A stretch of DNA of 54,069 nucleotides from Clostridiales bacterium (GCA_014799485.1 JAAVHY010000019.1:1-54069); one strand, 5' to 3'. Shown: positions 32,545-41,075, numbered from the stretch's first letter. Translations and numbers: made by a program. Notes: generated by a model from the letters alone, not told the origin.

Positions 32545-32549
32545 CAAAC

Positions 32550-32585
32550 TGGGCGAGGATAGGGGTATCTTCTTATCCTCGCCCA
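32550..32585 (+). terminator. Hairpin between the small protein and FtsK-like gene
   Basis: TGGGCGAGGATA / TATCCTCGCCCA, 12-bp perfect stem, but without a T run. It may attenuate transcription or protect the FtsK message. Confidence 0.45.
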
Positions 32586-32605
32586 TCAAAATGGAGGTAT
32601 TGTAT

Positions 32606-33820
32606 ATGATGAAACTAATAGTTGCGTTTTTTGGCCTTTTTCTCCTGTTGGCTGTTCTGGCAATCGTTTGGCGGACAGTTTGGAAACGACATAGCGAAAA
32701 GGAGTTTTTTGGAAATATCGGACTGAAAGGATATGACGGGCGATTTCCAAAATATCGAGGGCAATATACCGTAAACAGGTTTCTAAAACGAATCCGCTTC
32801 AAATCCAGAATACCCCCTGACAAATGGGAAAAGGCAAAGCCAGATATAGAGATGTTCTATAACAAAAGGGTTTATAAAATTGAGCCAAAGGAAAATGATA
32901 TAAGAACTATTGATATTTTCTTGATTGAAGAACAACTTCCCAATTACATCGAATGGAAAGACGATTTTATGGTTGATGGCCGCAGGTTCGCTATCGGGGT
33001 AGGTTATTGCGGCAAGGTTATTTGGGACTGCACTGTCCTTCCGCATGGTCTGATCGCGGGAGCATCATCTGCGGGCAAGACTTCGATCATACGTTCTATC
33101 CTCCATCAAGCAATTATTAAGAAATGGAACATATTGATTTTTGATCTAAAATGCGGTGGAGATTATGCCAGCGCGGAACAGGAAGCGCAGAAATACAGAG
33201 ATTTAGAGCAGGGCTACGGCCCATTCATTATCAGTGACCCAGAGGAGGCCAGACAACTGTTATTGGCACTGACAATCGAGGTCAAGAGCAGGTTAGGAGC
33301 ATTTAAGGAAGCTGGGGTATCCAATATAACAGAGTATAACGCCAGCAGGAGAGGGCATTTTGTGCCGTGGCTTGTTGTGCTTGATGAGGCGGCAGAACTG
33401 CTGGACGCGAAAGCGAAGGATAAGGCCGAAAAGGAGATGTATGCAGAAATCGACCATTATCTGCGTACACTTGCCCGGATATCCCGAGCGGCGGGGGTGC
33501 ATATCCTCATGGGATTTATCCGCCCCTCTTCCGATGTACTGGATGGGCAGATTAAAAACAATTTATTGTGGCGGTGTTGTGGCTATTTTGCAGATTCAGC
33601 CGCTTCCCGCATTGTTTTGGAAAACGATAGAGCAACGGAGTTATCGCCAGAAATCAAAGGCCGCTTTATCGTAGGCGACGAGGAAACGCAAGCCTACTAT
33701 TTGCCCATCCCCAAAGATAGCGGAAAAGCCAGTGATATGAATGACGATGGCGATTCAGGCGGCGAAGCGGAGCGGGAGCCGGCTGAACCGCCCGCCGCCG
33801 AAAGCGGCGGCGCTACTTGA
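32606..33820 (+). CDS. FtsK/SpoIIIE-type DNA translocase
   Basis: The 404-residue protein starts at ATG 32606 with GGAGG upstream; an upstream in-frame ATG at 32534 lies before the hairpin and is less likely. One N-terminal transmembrane helix (MMKLIVAFFGLFLLLAVLAI) is followed by an FtsK/TcpA-like motor with Walker A GASSAGKTS (Lys158) and Walker B WLVVLDEAAEL. Single-helix translocases of this kind drive DNA transfer in small integrative elements (as in Tn916 Orf21 or actinomycete AICEs). The C-terminus is low-complexity Glu/Pro/Gly. Confidence 0.88.
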   Translation: MMKLIVAFFGLFLLLAVLAIVWRTVWKRHSEKEFFGNIGLKGYDGRFPKYRGQYTVNRFLKRIRFKSRIPPDKWEKAKPDIEMFYNKRVYKIEPKENDIRTIDIFLIEEQLPNYIEWKDDFMVDGRRFAIGVGYCGKVIWDCTVLPHGLIAGASSAGKTSIIRSILHQAIIKKWNILIFDLKCGGDYASAEQEAQKYRDLEQGYGPFIISDPEEARQLLLALTIEVKSRLGAFKEAGVSNITEYNASRRGHFVPWLVVLDEAAELLDAKAKDKAEKEMYAEIDHYLRTLARISRAAGVHILMGFIRPSSDVLDGQIKNNLLWRCCGYFADSAASRIVLENDRATELSPEIKGRFIVGDEETQAYYLPIPKDSGKASDMNDDGDSGGEAEREPAEPPAAESGGAT

Positions 33821-33861
33821 CTAATTAACATATTTCGATACCTAACAGGAGGCGATGCCTA

Positions 33862-34710
33862 CTGAATGGGTTACACGTAAGAAAAGGCACAGTATTTCAA
33901 AGCGATTTTGCCACGCTGAAAAAGTACCGGGAAGATTACTACAGGATAACACTACACAAGATGATACGTCGAGCCGGATATGAAACGGCAGAAGGACATG
34001 ACCAGAGGAACGGAAAGAAAAACACGGCCGGAAATGAGAGCAAATTAGAATCAAGTTTATCCCGAACAAAGTCAGCAATATTTGAGCTGGCGCTATGCAA
34101 TGACTGGGACTGGTTTTTGACACTGACACTAAATCCAGAATATCACGATAGAAAAGATCTGAATAGCTACAAAACAAAGCTATCAATATGGATAAAAAAT
34201 TATAATCGCATACATCAAACAAATATCAAGTATTTACTGATACCCGAAAATCACAAAGATGGAAGCTGGCATATGCACGGGCTAATGATGGGCCTACCAA
34301 CAGAACATTTACATGAATTTACAGAGAGAGAAAAACTTCCATTAAAAATTCTGATTCCTGTAAAACATGGGCATAAGCTGTATAGCTGGCCCGCTTACGC
34401 AAAGGCGTTTGGGTATATATCAATCTCGAAAATAAAAAACATTGAAAGTGTTTCAAAATATATAACAAAGTACATCACAAAAGATATAATCAGCACAAGA
34501 ATATCACTAAATGACCATTTATATTATTGCTCACAAGGATTAAAACGGGCAGAGATACTATGCCAGGGGCAATTAGTGAAAGACATAGACGAAGATTATA
34601 GCAATGATTATGTGAAGATCAAGACGGTGAAGGATATAGCGGAGGCGCGAGCGTACTTCATAGCAGAACATGAAGAAGCGATGCAGACGGGAGCAGAGGG
34701 GAAAATATGA
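33862..34710 (+). CDS. HUH-type rolling-circle replication initiator (Rep)
   Basis: The conserved part holds the metal-binding motif HKDGSWHMHGLMMG (His137 and His139 from the CTG start) and YITKYITKDI with Tyr200/Tyr204, the HUH endonuclease signature. It nicks the element's double-strand origin. The clear ATG is 33961, but the frame remains open and protein-like upstream (RKGTVFQSDFATLKKYREDY), and AGGAGG lies nine bases before CTG 33862. I therefore give the CTG start; if wrong the gene begins at 33961. It overlaps the next gene by four bases. Confidence 0.8.
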   Translation: MNGLHVRKGTVFQSDFATLKKYREDYYRITLHKMIRRAGYETAEGHDQRNGKKNTAGNESKLESSLSRTKSAIFELALCNDWDWFLTLTLNPEYHDRKDLNSYKTKLSIWIKNYNRIHQTNIKYLLIPENHKDGSWHMHGLMMGLPTEHLHEFTEREKLPLKILIPVKHGHKLYSWPAYAKAFGYISISKIKNIESVSKYITKYITKDIISTRISLNDHLYYCSQGLKRAEILCQGQLVKDIDEDYSNDYVKIKTVKDIAEARAYFIAEHEEAMQTGAEGKI

Positions 34711-34925
34711 AATCCGCCGCGAAGCGGCCACCATTGAAAAATGAAAAAGAGGTGGAGCGAATGACCCCAGCAGACCCAACTACAGACGATCTACAAACTG
34801 TAATTCCAGACTTTGTAATAGATACAATGGCCCGTGCTTTGCTTCCATCCCTCCGGGACTTCTACGCCAGCCCAGAAGGGCAAGCGGCCTTTGAGGAATG
34901 GAAACGGAGCCAGGAACATACATAA
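34707..34925 (+). CDS. Small acidic protein coupled to Rep
   Basis: A 72-residue protein starting within the Rep stop (ATGA). It contains VIPDFVIDTMARALLPSLRD and ends AAFEEWKRSQEHT. It is a likely helical partner of Rep or of the recombinase; short proteins of this sort end many such operons. A second ATG at 34761 gives a 54-residue version. Function unknown. Confidence 0.55.
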   Translation: MKSAAKRPPLKNEKEVERMTPADPTTDDLQTVIPDFVIDTMARALLPSLRDFYASPEGQAAFEEWKRSQEHT

Positions 34926-34929
34926 CAGG

Positions 34930-34966
34930 AGCGGCCCCCGTCACACCGACAGGGGCCGCTTTCTTT
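34930..34966 (+). terminator. Terminator of the FtsK-Rep operon
   Basis: AGCGGCCCC / GGGGCCGCT stem followed by TTCTTT, directly after the last gene of the element. Confidence 0.75.
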
Positions 34967-34984
34967 ATGCGCTGATATTGTCCA

Positions 34985-35035
34985 GATAAACAACAAATCC
35001 GAACCCGTCCCCGATGGGGAAAAGATTCGGATAAT
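34985..35035 (-). terminator. Terminator of the tRNA cluster
   Basis: On the minus strand ATCCGAA / TTCGGAT arms (35032-35026 and 35003-34997) flank an inner CCCC/GGGG hairpin and are followed by TTGTTGTTT. It starts about ten bases after tRNA-Val, so the DNA just behind the tRNA looks native, not inserted. Confidence 0.6.
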
Positions 35036-35042
35036 GTTGGTT

Positions 35043-35118
35043 TGGTGGAGACTACAGAACTCGAATCTGTGACCTCTTGCGTGTGAAGCAAGCGCTCTAC
35101 CGGCTGAGCTAAGCCTCC
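35043..35118 (-). tRNA. tRNA-Val (anticodon CAC)
   Basis: A full 76-base cloverleaf including an encoded CCA: acceptor GGAGGCT/AGTCTCC with one G-T pair, anticodon stem CTTGC/GCAAG with loop TTCACAC, and a perfect T-stem. It is last in a three-tRNA cluster. Its 3' 46 bases recur at 2562-2607 in opposite orientation. Confidence 0.95.
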
Positions 35119-35122
35119 ATGC

Positions 35123-35197
35123 TGGTGACCCGGACGGGAATCGAACCCGTGTTACCGCCGTGAAAGGGCGGTGTCTTAGCCGCTTGACCACCGGGCC
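35123..35197 (-). tRNA. tRNA-Glu (anticodon TTC)
   Basis: A 75-base cloverleaf with acceptor GGCCCGG/CCGGGTC, anticodon stem CCGCC/GGCGG with loop CTTTCAC, and encoded CCA. Four bases upstream of tRNA-Val, so processed from one transcript. Confidence 0.95.
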
Positions 35198-35236
35198 ATA
35201 GGTGCCCGAAGCGGGCGTCGGTCGTCAGAGCGGGCA

Positions 35237-35268
35237 CCCAAAGAAGCGGCCAACGCCGCTTCTTTGGG
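35237..35268 (-). other. Perfect hairpin between tRNA-Met and tRNA-Glu
   Basis: A 14-bp stem CCCAAAGAAGCGGC with loop CAAC fills the spacer. It could limit read-through from tRNA-Met or guide processing; T residues follow weakly. Confidence 0.5.
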
Positions 35269-35269
35269 A

Positions 35270-35346
35270 TGGTAGCGGCGACTGGATTCGAACCGGTGAC
35301 AACTCGGGTATGAACCGAGTGCTCTAGCCAACTGAGCTACGCCGCC
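35270..35346 (-). tRNA. tRNA-Met (anticodon CAT)
   Basis: A 77-base cloverleaf with acceptor GGCGGCG/CGCCGCT, anticodon stem CTCGG/CCGAG with loop TTCATAC, and encoded CCA. The paired first base of the acceptor argues for elongator rather than initiator tRNA; a lysidine-modified tRNA-Ile cannot be fully excluded. One C-A mismatch in the T-stem. Confidence 0.9.
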
Positions 35347-35429
35347 ATGTTGCCGCCCCGACAGGGGCAAGAGTTAATATACATCATTTCTGATCAAATG
35401 TCAACCCTTTTTTCCGCAAACAACGGCTT

Positions 35430-36941
35430 TTATTGCCAGCACCCCTGGAAGTCCGCCGCGGTCCGTTTGCCCGCGGCGATCTTGTCCCAGCTCTCCAGAT
35501 ATTCCTTTGCATATTTTGGGTTATTCAGCCGGACGATCTGGCCGTTCCCCGGATCCACCAGCTTGGTGATCCCCCCGGCGCCCAGGGACAGCACGGTCTG
35601 CAGCTCCTCCATCATCACGATGTTGTAAGCGCACACCGCCCCCGGCTTGGCCCAGCCCACGTTCTCAAAGGAGCCGGACATATACTTCTGCCGGTAGAGG
35701 TAGTAGGGCGCATATCCCGCCTCCCGCAGCCGCTGTCCGGCCAATTCCAGCATGGCCTCCACCGTCTCGGGTGCGCATAATTCCCCGCCCTCCTCGGTAA
35801 GCCGGGAGCCCTTTTTCAGCGCCAGGGTGTGGACAGTAATGTTGGCCGGATTCATGGCCAGCACCTTTTCCAGCGTCCGTCCAAAGCCCTCCAGGGTGTC
35901 CGTGGGCAATCCGGCGATGAGGTCCATATTCACCAGGCCGCCGAAGTGCCGCTCCGCCAGCCCCATGGCCTCCACAATTTCCCCGGCGGTGTGGGCCCGG
36001 CCCATGGCCCGGAGCACCCCGTCCTCCATGGTCTGGGGATTGATGGAAATGCGGTGGATGCCATGGGCCTTCAGCGTCTCCAGCTTGTCCACGGTGATGG
36101 TGTCCGGGCGGCCCGCTTCCACAGTGAACTCAGAACACCCCTCCATGGGCAGAAAGTTTTCCACAGCGCTCAAAATTTTGTGGAGCTGTGCCGCCGACAG
36201 GGTCGTGGGGGTGCCGCCCCCCATATAGGCGGAACCGACGCGCAGCCCCCGCTCCCGCAAAAGCCGGCCCGCCAGCTCGATCTCCCGGCACAGCGCGTCC
36301 ACGTAGGGTTCCACCAGTGCCAGCGACCGTTTCACGTCGGCGGAGATGAAGGAGCAGTAGGCGCACCGGGTAGGGCAGAAGGGCACGCCGATGTAGAGGG
36401 CCAGGCCGTCCGGCTCAAGCCCCCGCTTCACATCCAGCGCCGCCCGGGCGCACTCCACCGCCAGCGCCGCCCGGGGGGCGGATACGTGGTATTCCTTCCG
36501 CAGCTCCCGCTCCGCCTGCCTCGCCGTCTTGCCCGCCAGCATGGCCTTGGTGGGCAGCTTGACGGGCCGCACCCCGGTCAAAGACCCCCAGGGCAGCTCA
36601 TGGCCCAGCAGGGCCGTCCCGGCCTTGTAAAAGGCCTGCTTCAAGGCGTGGGAGACGGTATGGTACACCGCCTCGTCCGGCTCGTCCAGCTTTTCCGAGG
36701 AGAACCGTACCACGCCGTTCCGATACTGATCATTCAGCTTCACCAGCACGCTCACGCTGGCCTTTTTTGCCCCCCGGCTCAGGGCGATCATAACGCCCCG
36801 CTCCCCGCCCAAGTCCTTTGGGAGCGTGTCAGGATACTCCGGCTTTTCCCCGGGAAACAGGGTCAAAAGCATCTGCTCGGTGGGGTAGCGGTATTTCTCT
36901 GGCTTCCAGGGCCAGTTATGTTCAATGAACCAGATCCTCAT
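35430..36941 (-). CDS. hemZ: Radical SAM oxygen-independent coproporphyrinogen oxidase-like protein (HemZ)
   Basis: The 503-residue protein carries the radical-SAM iron-sulfur motif CPTRCAYC (Cys189, Cys193, Cys196) and the HemN-type GGGTPTTLS, with an N-terminal ~170-residue extension (VRPVKLPTKAMLAGK) typical of HemZ. HemZ-like enzymes have been linked to heme synthesis, though many anaerobes keep them without a full pathway, so the true substrate may differ. The start overlaps the stop of the upstream hydrolase by four bases. Confidence 0.85.
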   Translation of the reverse strand: MRIWFIEHNWPWKPEKYRYPTEQMLLTLFPGEKPEYPDTLPKDLGGERGVMIALSRGAKKASVSVLVKLNDQYRNGVVRFSSEKLDEPDEAVYHTVSHALKQAFYKAGTALLGHELPWGSLTGVRPVKLPTKAMLAGKTARQAERELRKEYHVSAPRAALAVECARAALDVKRGLEPDGLALYIGVPFCPTRCAYCSFISADVKRSLALVEPYVDALCREIELAGRLLRERGLRVGSAYMGGGTPTTLSAAQLHKILSAVENFLPMEGCSEFTVEAGRPDTITVDKLETLKAHGIHRISINPQTMEDGVLRAMGRAHTAGEIVEAMGLAERHFGGLVNMDLIAGLPTDTLEGFGRTLEKVLAMNPANITVHTLALKKGSRLTEEGGELCAPETVEAMLELAGQRLREAGYAPYYLYRQKYMSGSFENVGWAKPGAVCAYNIVMMEELQTVLSLGAGGITKLVDPGNGQIVRLNNPKYAKEYLESWDKIAAGKRTAADFQGCWQ

Positions 36942-37567
36942 TTGCCCATGGCCATGCGCAGGCAGTAGTTGCTCTTGCGCTCCCGCTCCAGGGTGGACTG
37001 CCCCTCATGGCCGGGGTACACCCGATAGTCCCCTTCCAGTTCCCCCAGCCGCTTGAGGGACTTCATGATCTGCCCCTCGTCGCCTTCGGGCAGGTCGGTG
37101 CGGCCCATGGAGCCGGCAAACAGGGTGTCCCCGGTAAACAGCACGTCCCCCGCCCGCAGGGTCACCGATCCGCGGGTATGGCCCGGGGTCTCCAGCACCT
37201 CTACCTTGACGCCCGCCACGTCCAGCACATCCCCCTCTTTGTACGGGGTGATATCCCCGAAGGAACGGACAGAAGGGAAAGTCCGGCCGAATATACTCAC
37301 CGTTTCGCCCTCCCCGATGTCGGCGGGGTGGCAGTAGACAGGCAGGCCGGGCCACTCCTCCCGCAGTCCCGGTATGCCCAGGATGTGGTCGAAATGCCCG
37401 TGGGTGAGGAGCACCGCCTCCGCCTCCAATCCATTCTGGACCATCCACTGGGCCACCTGCTCCCCCTGGTCGCCGGGGTCCACCACGCCGCACTTGTACC
37501 CGCCGTCCGCCCGGAAGATATAGCAGTTGGTGCCGATCTCGCCCAGCCGCAGTACGCTGATTTCCAT
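36938..37567 (-). CDS. Metallo-beta-lactamase-fold hydrolase (glyoxalase II-like)
   Basis: The 209-residue protein contains the metal motif THGHFDH (His56, His58, Asp60, His61), followed by ETPGHTRGS and LFTGDTLFAGSMGRTDLP, as in YcbL/glyoxalase II-type thioesterases. It is translationally coupled to hemZ (ATGA overlap). Likely cytoplasmic thioester hydrolase; substrate not determined. Confidence 0.85.
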   Translation of the reverse strand: MEISVLRLGEIGTNCYIFRADGGYKCGVVDPGDQGEQVAQWMVQNGLEAEAVLLTHGHFDHILGIPGLREEWPGLPVYCHPADIGEGETVSIFGRTFPSVRSFGDITPYKEGDVLDVAGVKVEVLETPGHTRGSVTLRAGDVLFTGDTLFAGSMGRTDLPEGDEGQIMKSLKRLGELEGDYRVYPGHEGQSTLERERKSNYCLRMAMGK

Positions 37568-37623
37568 AAAATCACCTCAGAAGCGTTTTGTCTATCATAC
37601 GATAGATTGGTCCATTTGTAAAT

Positions 37624-37654
37624 AAAAAGCTCCCGGAATCTCCGGGAGCTTTTT
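37624..37654. terminator. Terminator between jag and the hydrolase-hemZ operon
   Basis: AAAAAGCTCCCGGA / TCCGGGAGCTTTTT with loop AT-rich; it ends the rpmH-rnpA-yidD-yidC-jag transcript. Confidence 0.85.
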
Positions 37655-37703
37655 CAGTGCTGTTGTCACGCTACGCCTGTTCGCGACGCGCGGCTCCGCG
37701 CCC

Positions 37704-38540
37704 CTACTTGCTGGGGTCGTAGGCCACCACCGTGCGGCGGTTGGGTTCGGTGCCGGTGGAGAAGGTGGTCACGCCGGGGTAGTCCTGCAAGGCGGTGTGG
37801 ATCACGTGCCGCTCATAGGCGTTCATAGCCTCCAGGGTGATGTTCCGGCGGTACTTGACCACCTTGCCCGCCGTCTTGCGGGCCAGGCGGTTGAGGGACT
37901 CCTCCCGGCGGGCGCGGTAGCCCTCGGCGTCCACGTGGATGCGCACCCGGTGGCTGCGGCCACGGTTGACGGCGTAGCCGGTGAGTTGCTGGATGGCGTC
38001 CAGGGTCTCGCCCCGGTGGCCGATGAGGGCGCCCATATCCTCCCCCTCCAGCACCACCTGGTAGGTGTCCCCCTCCCGGGTGACCACGGGGACGGCCTCC
38101 ACCCCCATGTGGGCAAACAGCCCAGTCTGGAACTTGACGATGGCGGCGGCCACATCGTCGTCCACAGGCTCGCCCTTGGGGGCGGCAGCCTGAGACTGAG
38201 CAGTCTTAGACTGAGCGGCCGGCGCGGGCTTATGCTCTGGTTTGGGCTGGGGCTTCGGCGCGGGACGCTCCCCCTTGGGCGGGTTCGGCTTCTCGGCCTT
38301 GGGCGCGGGGGCGGGCTTGGGTTCTTTCACAACGGGGGGCTCAGGGATGGGCTCTGGCTCGTCGGGGGCCTCATAGGTGAGCTTCACCTTGGCGGGCACG
38401 GAACCGATGCCCAAAAAGCCGGTCTTGCCCCGCTCCAAAATTTCAACGGATACGTCGTCCCGATCCAGACCGAGATAGGCCAGCCCCTTGGCAATGGCCT
38501 CGTCCTCTGTCTTGGCGGTGAATTCCATGTATTTCAGCAC
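37704..38540 (-). CDS. jag: RNA-binding protein Jag/KhpB
   Basis: The 278-residue protein starts at GTG 38540 with AAAGGAG nine bases upstream. It has the Jag N-terminal domain (residues 1-55, ILERGKTGFLGIGSVPAKV), a long Pro/Lys/Glu/Ala linker (about 60-130), a KH domain (LEGEDMGALIGHRGETLDAI) and an R3H domain (ALQDYPGVTTFSTGTEPNRR). It binds RNA, often with KhpA, and affects cell division and envelope synthesis. The linker is longer than in many relatives. Canonical position after yidC. Confidence 0.93.
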   Translation of the reverse strand: MLKYMEFTAKTEDEAIAKGLAYLGLDRDDVSVEILERGKTGFLGIGSVPAKVKLTYEAPDEPEPIPEPPVVKEPKPAPAPKAEKPNPPKGERPAPKPQPKPEHKPAPAAQSKTAQSQAAAPKGEPVDDDVAAAIVKFQTGLFAHMGVEAVPVVTREGDTYQVVLEGEDMGALIGHRGETLDAIQQLTGYAVNRGRSHRVRIHVDAEGYRARREESLNRLARKTAGKVVKYRRNITLEAMNAYERHVIHTALQDYPGVTTFSTGTEPNRRTVVAYDPSK

Positions 38541-38573
38541 GAAACTGCACTCCTTTGTCCAGTGTTGAATGTT

Positions 38574-39932
38574 TTACTGCTCTTCGTTGTCCTCGGCGTA
38601 GGCTTCCTCGTAGTCCCCCTCGTCCGTCTCTTCCCCGGCGGGGGCCTCGTCGGACCCGGCGGCTTCCGCGGCTTTGGCCTTTTCCGCCGCCGCCTCCGCC
38701 TGATCCAGCAGCGCCCGGTTGGACTCGGCGAGGATCTTCTTCTCCTCCTCCGTCAGCTCCTTGGGTTCTTCTTCCACGGGCTTGGCGGGGCCGTTGGGGT
38801 CCACATAGGGGGTGATGGGATAGCGGTTGGGGTCGTAAGCCCGGCCCCGGGCGTAGGCCCGCAGGCCCTCCCGGCTGGCGGACACGTCCACGCCCTTTTC
38901 CTTGTCCTTGTTCTTGTTCTTCTGGTGGGCCTTCTTGGGGTCCTTGCCGGCGGCGATGGCGGCGGCCTTCTTCTCCGCGGCGATGCGGCGGCGCTCCTTC
39001 TCGGCCTCCTTGGCCTTGGCGGCCTGGGCGGCCATCTCCGCCTGGGCGGCCTCATAGTCCTTGCGGAGCATCCGGCCGCAGATGACCTCCTGCACCATGC
39101 CCAGCAGGGAGTTGGCGATCCAGTACACGCACATACCGGCGGGCAGGGCAAAGCCGATCCACAGCGACATGACGGGGCCCATCAGCATCATGGACAGGTT
39201 CATCTTGGGGGCGTCCTGATCCTTGTTCATCTGGTTGGTCTTTTGGGTGACCATCATGGTGAGCAGGGACAGGCCGGCGGAGATGACGGGCAGCAGGAAC
39301 AGCCCGACAGACCCCCAGGACAGCCCGCCCTCCCAGAACCTGAGCTGGGGGGTCTTGGACAGGTCGATGCCGAAAAAGTTGAAATTGATGACGAACATCC
39401 CGGCGGCGGACACCCCCGCGGCAGTGGCTGCGGCCTTGGCGGACTCCAGGTTGCCCGCCTCGATCATGGCGCCGAGGACCAGCTCGTTGCTGCTGGCCAC
39501 ATTGAACTGCGAACCCATTTTCGCCGTCCAGCCCAGGGCATCGGCCACGGCCACGGTGGCCTGCTCGGTGAGGCTCATCATGTACTTCAACGGGCGGCGG
39601 ATGATGGCGTACAGCGGCCACAGGATGAACAGGGGGATCATGGACCAGCCGCAACCGCCGAAGGGGCTGACGTTGTTCTCGGTGTAGAACTTCTGGACCT
39701 CCTGGTTGTAGCGCTCCTTGTCGTTGCCGCAGCGCTGCTGGATCTCCTTGAGCTGGCCGTTCACCACGTTCATTTTGATCATGCTCTTCTTCCCCTTCAG
39801 GTTCAGGGGGAAGAGGATGATCTTGATGATCACCGTAAACAGGAACAGCGCGATGCCGTAGCTGTTGAACACCTGGCACAGCATTTTCAGCAGCAGGCTG
39901 AACGGCGTCATGAGGATTTGCCAAATATCCAT
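38574..39932 (-). CDS. yidC: Membrane protein insertase YidC/OxaI
   Basis: The 452-residue protein has the YidC2-type conserved core: KMNVVNGQLKEIQQRCGNDK, GGCGWSMIPLFILWPLYAII and a C-terminal helix pair (GPVMSLWIGFALPAGMCVYW). It inserts proteins into the membrane with SecYEG or alone. The cytoplasmic tail beyond residue 290 is very long, basic then acidic (AAEKAKAAEAAGSDEAPAGE), which may bind ribosomes or RNA. Downstream of rnpA and yidD and upstream of jag as usual. No lipobox is evident at the N-terminus. Confidence 0.95.
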   Translation of the reverse strand: MDIWQILMTPFSLLLKMLCQVFNSYGIALFLFTVIIKIILFPLNLKGKKSMIKMNVVNGQLKEIQQRCGNDKERYNQEVQKFYTENNVSPFGGCGWSMIPLFILWPLYAIIRRPLKYMMSLTEQATVAVADALGWTAKMGSQFNVASSNELVLGAMIEAGNLESAKAAATAAGVSAAGMFVINFNFFGIDLSKTPQLRFWEGGLSWGSVGLFLLPVISAGLSLLTMMVTQKTNQMNKDQDAPKMNLSMMLMGPVMSLWIGFALPAGMCVYWIANSLLGMVQEVICGRMLRKDYEAAQAEMAAQAAKAKEAEKERRRIAAEKKAAAIAAGKDPKKAHQKNKNKDKEKGVDVSASREGLRAYARGRAYDPNRYPITPYVDPNGPAKPVEEEPKELTEEEKKILAESNRALLDQAEAAAEKAKAAEAAGSDEAPAGEETDEGDYEEAYAEDNEEQ

Positions 39933-39942
39933 GTTTGGCCTC

Positions 39943-40182
39943 CTAAATTCGTTTGATTTTTTTCGGTGGGACAGGGTCGTAAATGAAATCCTTCTCCCTG
40001 TGGAAAGGGTGGCACCGCATGATCCGCCAGGCGGCCAGCGCCCCGCCCTTCAGCGCCCCATGGACCTCCACCGCTTCCAGGGCGTAGGCGGAGCAGGTGG
40101 GGACGAACCGGCAGCAGGGGGCGCGGTAAGGGGATATGTCCCGGCGGTACCAGCGGATGAGGGCCAGCATGAGCCGTTTCAT
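39943..40182 (-). CDS. yidD: Membrane protein insertion efficiency factor YidD
   Basis: A 79-residue protein with the family signature [30 protein letters not shown] and [17 protein letters not shown]. It aids YidC-dependent insertion at the membrane. The start overlaps the rnpA stop (ATGA), and yidC follows ten bases later. Confidence 0.93.
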   Translation of the reverse strand: MKRLMLALIRWYRRDISPYRAPCCRFVPTCSAYALEAVEVHGALKGGALAAWRIMRCHPFHREKDFIYDPVPPKKIKRI

Positions 40183-40529
40183 TTTTTCCCTTCCTTCTTC
40201 AGCAGCTCCAGCTTGTCCGCCAGCTTGAGGAAGGACCTCTCCAGCTGGTGGTAGTCGCTGGATGCCGAGCGCACCCGGGCCACCACCACCACATCGCAGC
40301 CGCCCCGGAGCCTGTCCTCGTTGAGACGGTAGGCCTCCCGCAGACGGCGGCGGATCTTGTTGCGCACCACCGCGCAGCCCACCTTGGTGGACACGGTGAG
40401 GCCCAGCCGGTTGCCCTTCTGGCCGTTGCCCCGGACATAGAGGGCCAGCCGGCTGTCCGCGGCCGTCTTCCCCCGGTTGTACGCCCGGCGGAAGAGATGG
40501 TTTTCCTTCAGAGGTACGGTATGCTTCAT
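40179..40529 (-). CDS. rnpA: Ribonuclease P protein component
   Basis: A 116-residue basic protein with the RNR motif [15 protein letters not shown], and N-terminal [15 protein letters not shown]. It pairs with RNase P RNA in tRNA 5' maturation. I start it at ATG 40529 (GGAGGTCCCC upstream); the frame extends to 40598 but lacks family similarity there. Confidence 0.93.
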   Translation of the reverse strand: MKHTVPLKENHLFRRAYNRGKTAADSRLALYVRGNGQKGNRLGLTVSTKVGCAVVRNKIRRRLREAYRLNEDRLRGGCDVVVVARVRSASSDYHQLERSFLKLADKLELLKKEGKK

Positions 40530-40830
40530 GGGGACCTCCGTTGTTGTCGCGCTTCGATTGGCCGCGGCTGTCGTCGCGCTTCTTGTCACGCTTCGCACCC
40601 TCCAGGTGTCCCACGCTTCTTGTCACGCTCCGATTGACCGCGCTGCCGGGTCGCTTTCCCTCCGTCTCGGGCTGGTCTCCGGCCCGCTCACGCGGTCCTG
40701 CGCTCGCCCTCGCTTCGGTCCAAGCTCCCCTGCGCGGTTATCGTCGCGCTTCTTCTTTCGGGATAACGGGCAAAGGGGCGAGGGAAAACTCCCGCGCCCC
40801 GGTTTATTGTTTATCCCGATGTGTGCGCCA
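40530..40830. repeat. GC-rich intergenic stretch with internal repeats (rpmH-rnpA)
   Basis: Three hundred bases without a gene. CGCTTCTTGTCACGCT occurs exactly at 40577-40592 and 40614-40629, and GTCGCGCTTCGATTGGCCGCG is nearly repeated as GTCACGCTCCGATTGACCGC 70-80 bases further on. A hairpin at 40775-40800 (GGGGCG/CGCCCC) may end or attenuate the rpmH message. rpmH and rnpA are usually closer together, so this looks like inserted repeat debris. Confidence 0.55.
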
Positions 40831-40965
40831 TCAGTGGCTCAGGCGGGCGCGGCCCTTCGCGCGGCGGCGGGCCAGAACCTTGCGGCCGTTGGCAGTAGCC
40901 ATGCGCTGGCGGAAGCCATGAACCTTGGAACGCTGGCGCTTCTTGGGCTGATAGGTACGCTTCAT
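40831..40965 (-). CDS. rpmH: 50S ribosomal protein L34
   Basis: Forty-four residues beginning [19 protein letters not shown] and ending [12 protein letters not shown], the invariable L34 sequence. GGAGGTGTTCC lies upstream. First gene of the rpmH-rnpA-yidD-yidC-jag operon, divergent from dnaA. Confidence 0.97.
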   Translation of the reverse strand: MKRTYQPKKRQRSKVHGFRQRMATANGRKVLARRRAKGRARLSH

Positions 40966-41075
40966 GCGGGAACACCTCCTGTACAGTTTGGCGGCCGTCC
41001 CAAGCCGGGGCGGCGCCCTCCACAACGCCCTGGCGGGCGCGGTCGGCAATCATTTCGCGTAATCGCGTACTGGTG

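Noticed and set aside
33855..33983. 42-codon frame before Rep as a separate leader peptide gene
   Set aside because: ATG is only two bases from AGGAGG, and the overlapping Rep frame is the one that reads like protein.
2562..35118. A single 32-kb element bounded by direct tRNA-Val repeats
   Set aside because: The two copies are inverted and the intact tRNA is followed by what looks like its own terminator.
37797..39956. 719-codon plus-strand frame over jag and yidC
   Set aside because: Shadow of two well-known genes on the minus strand.
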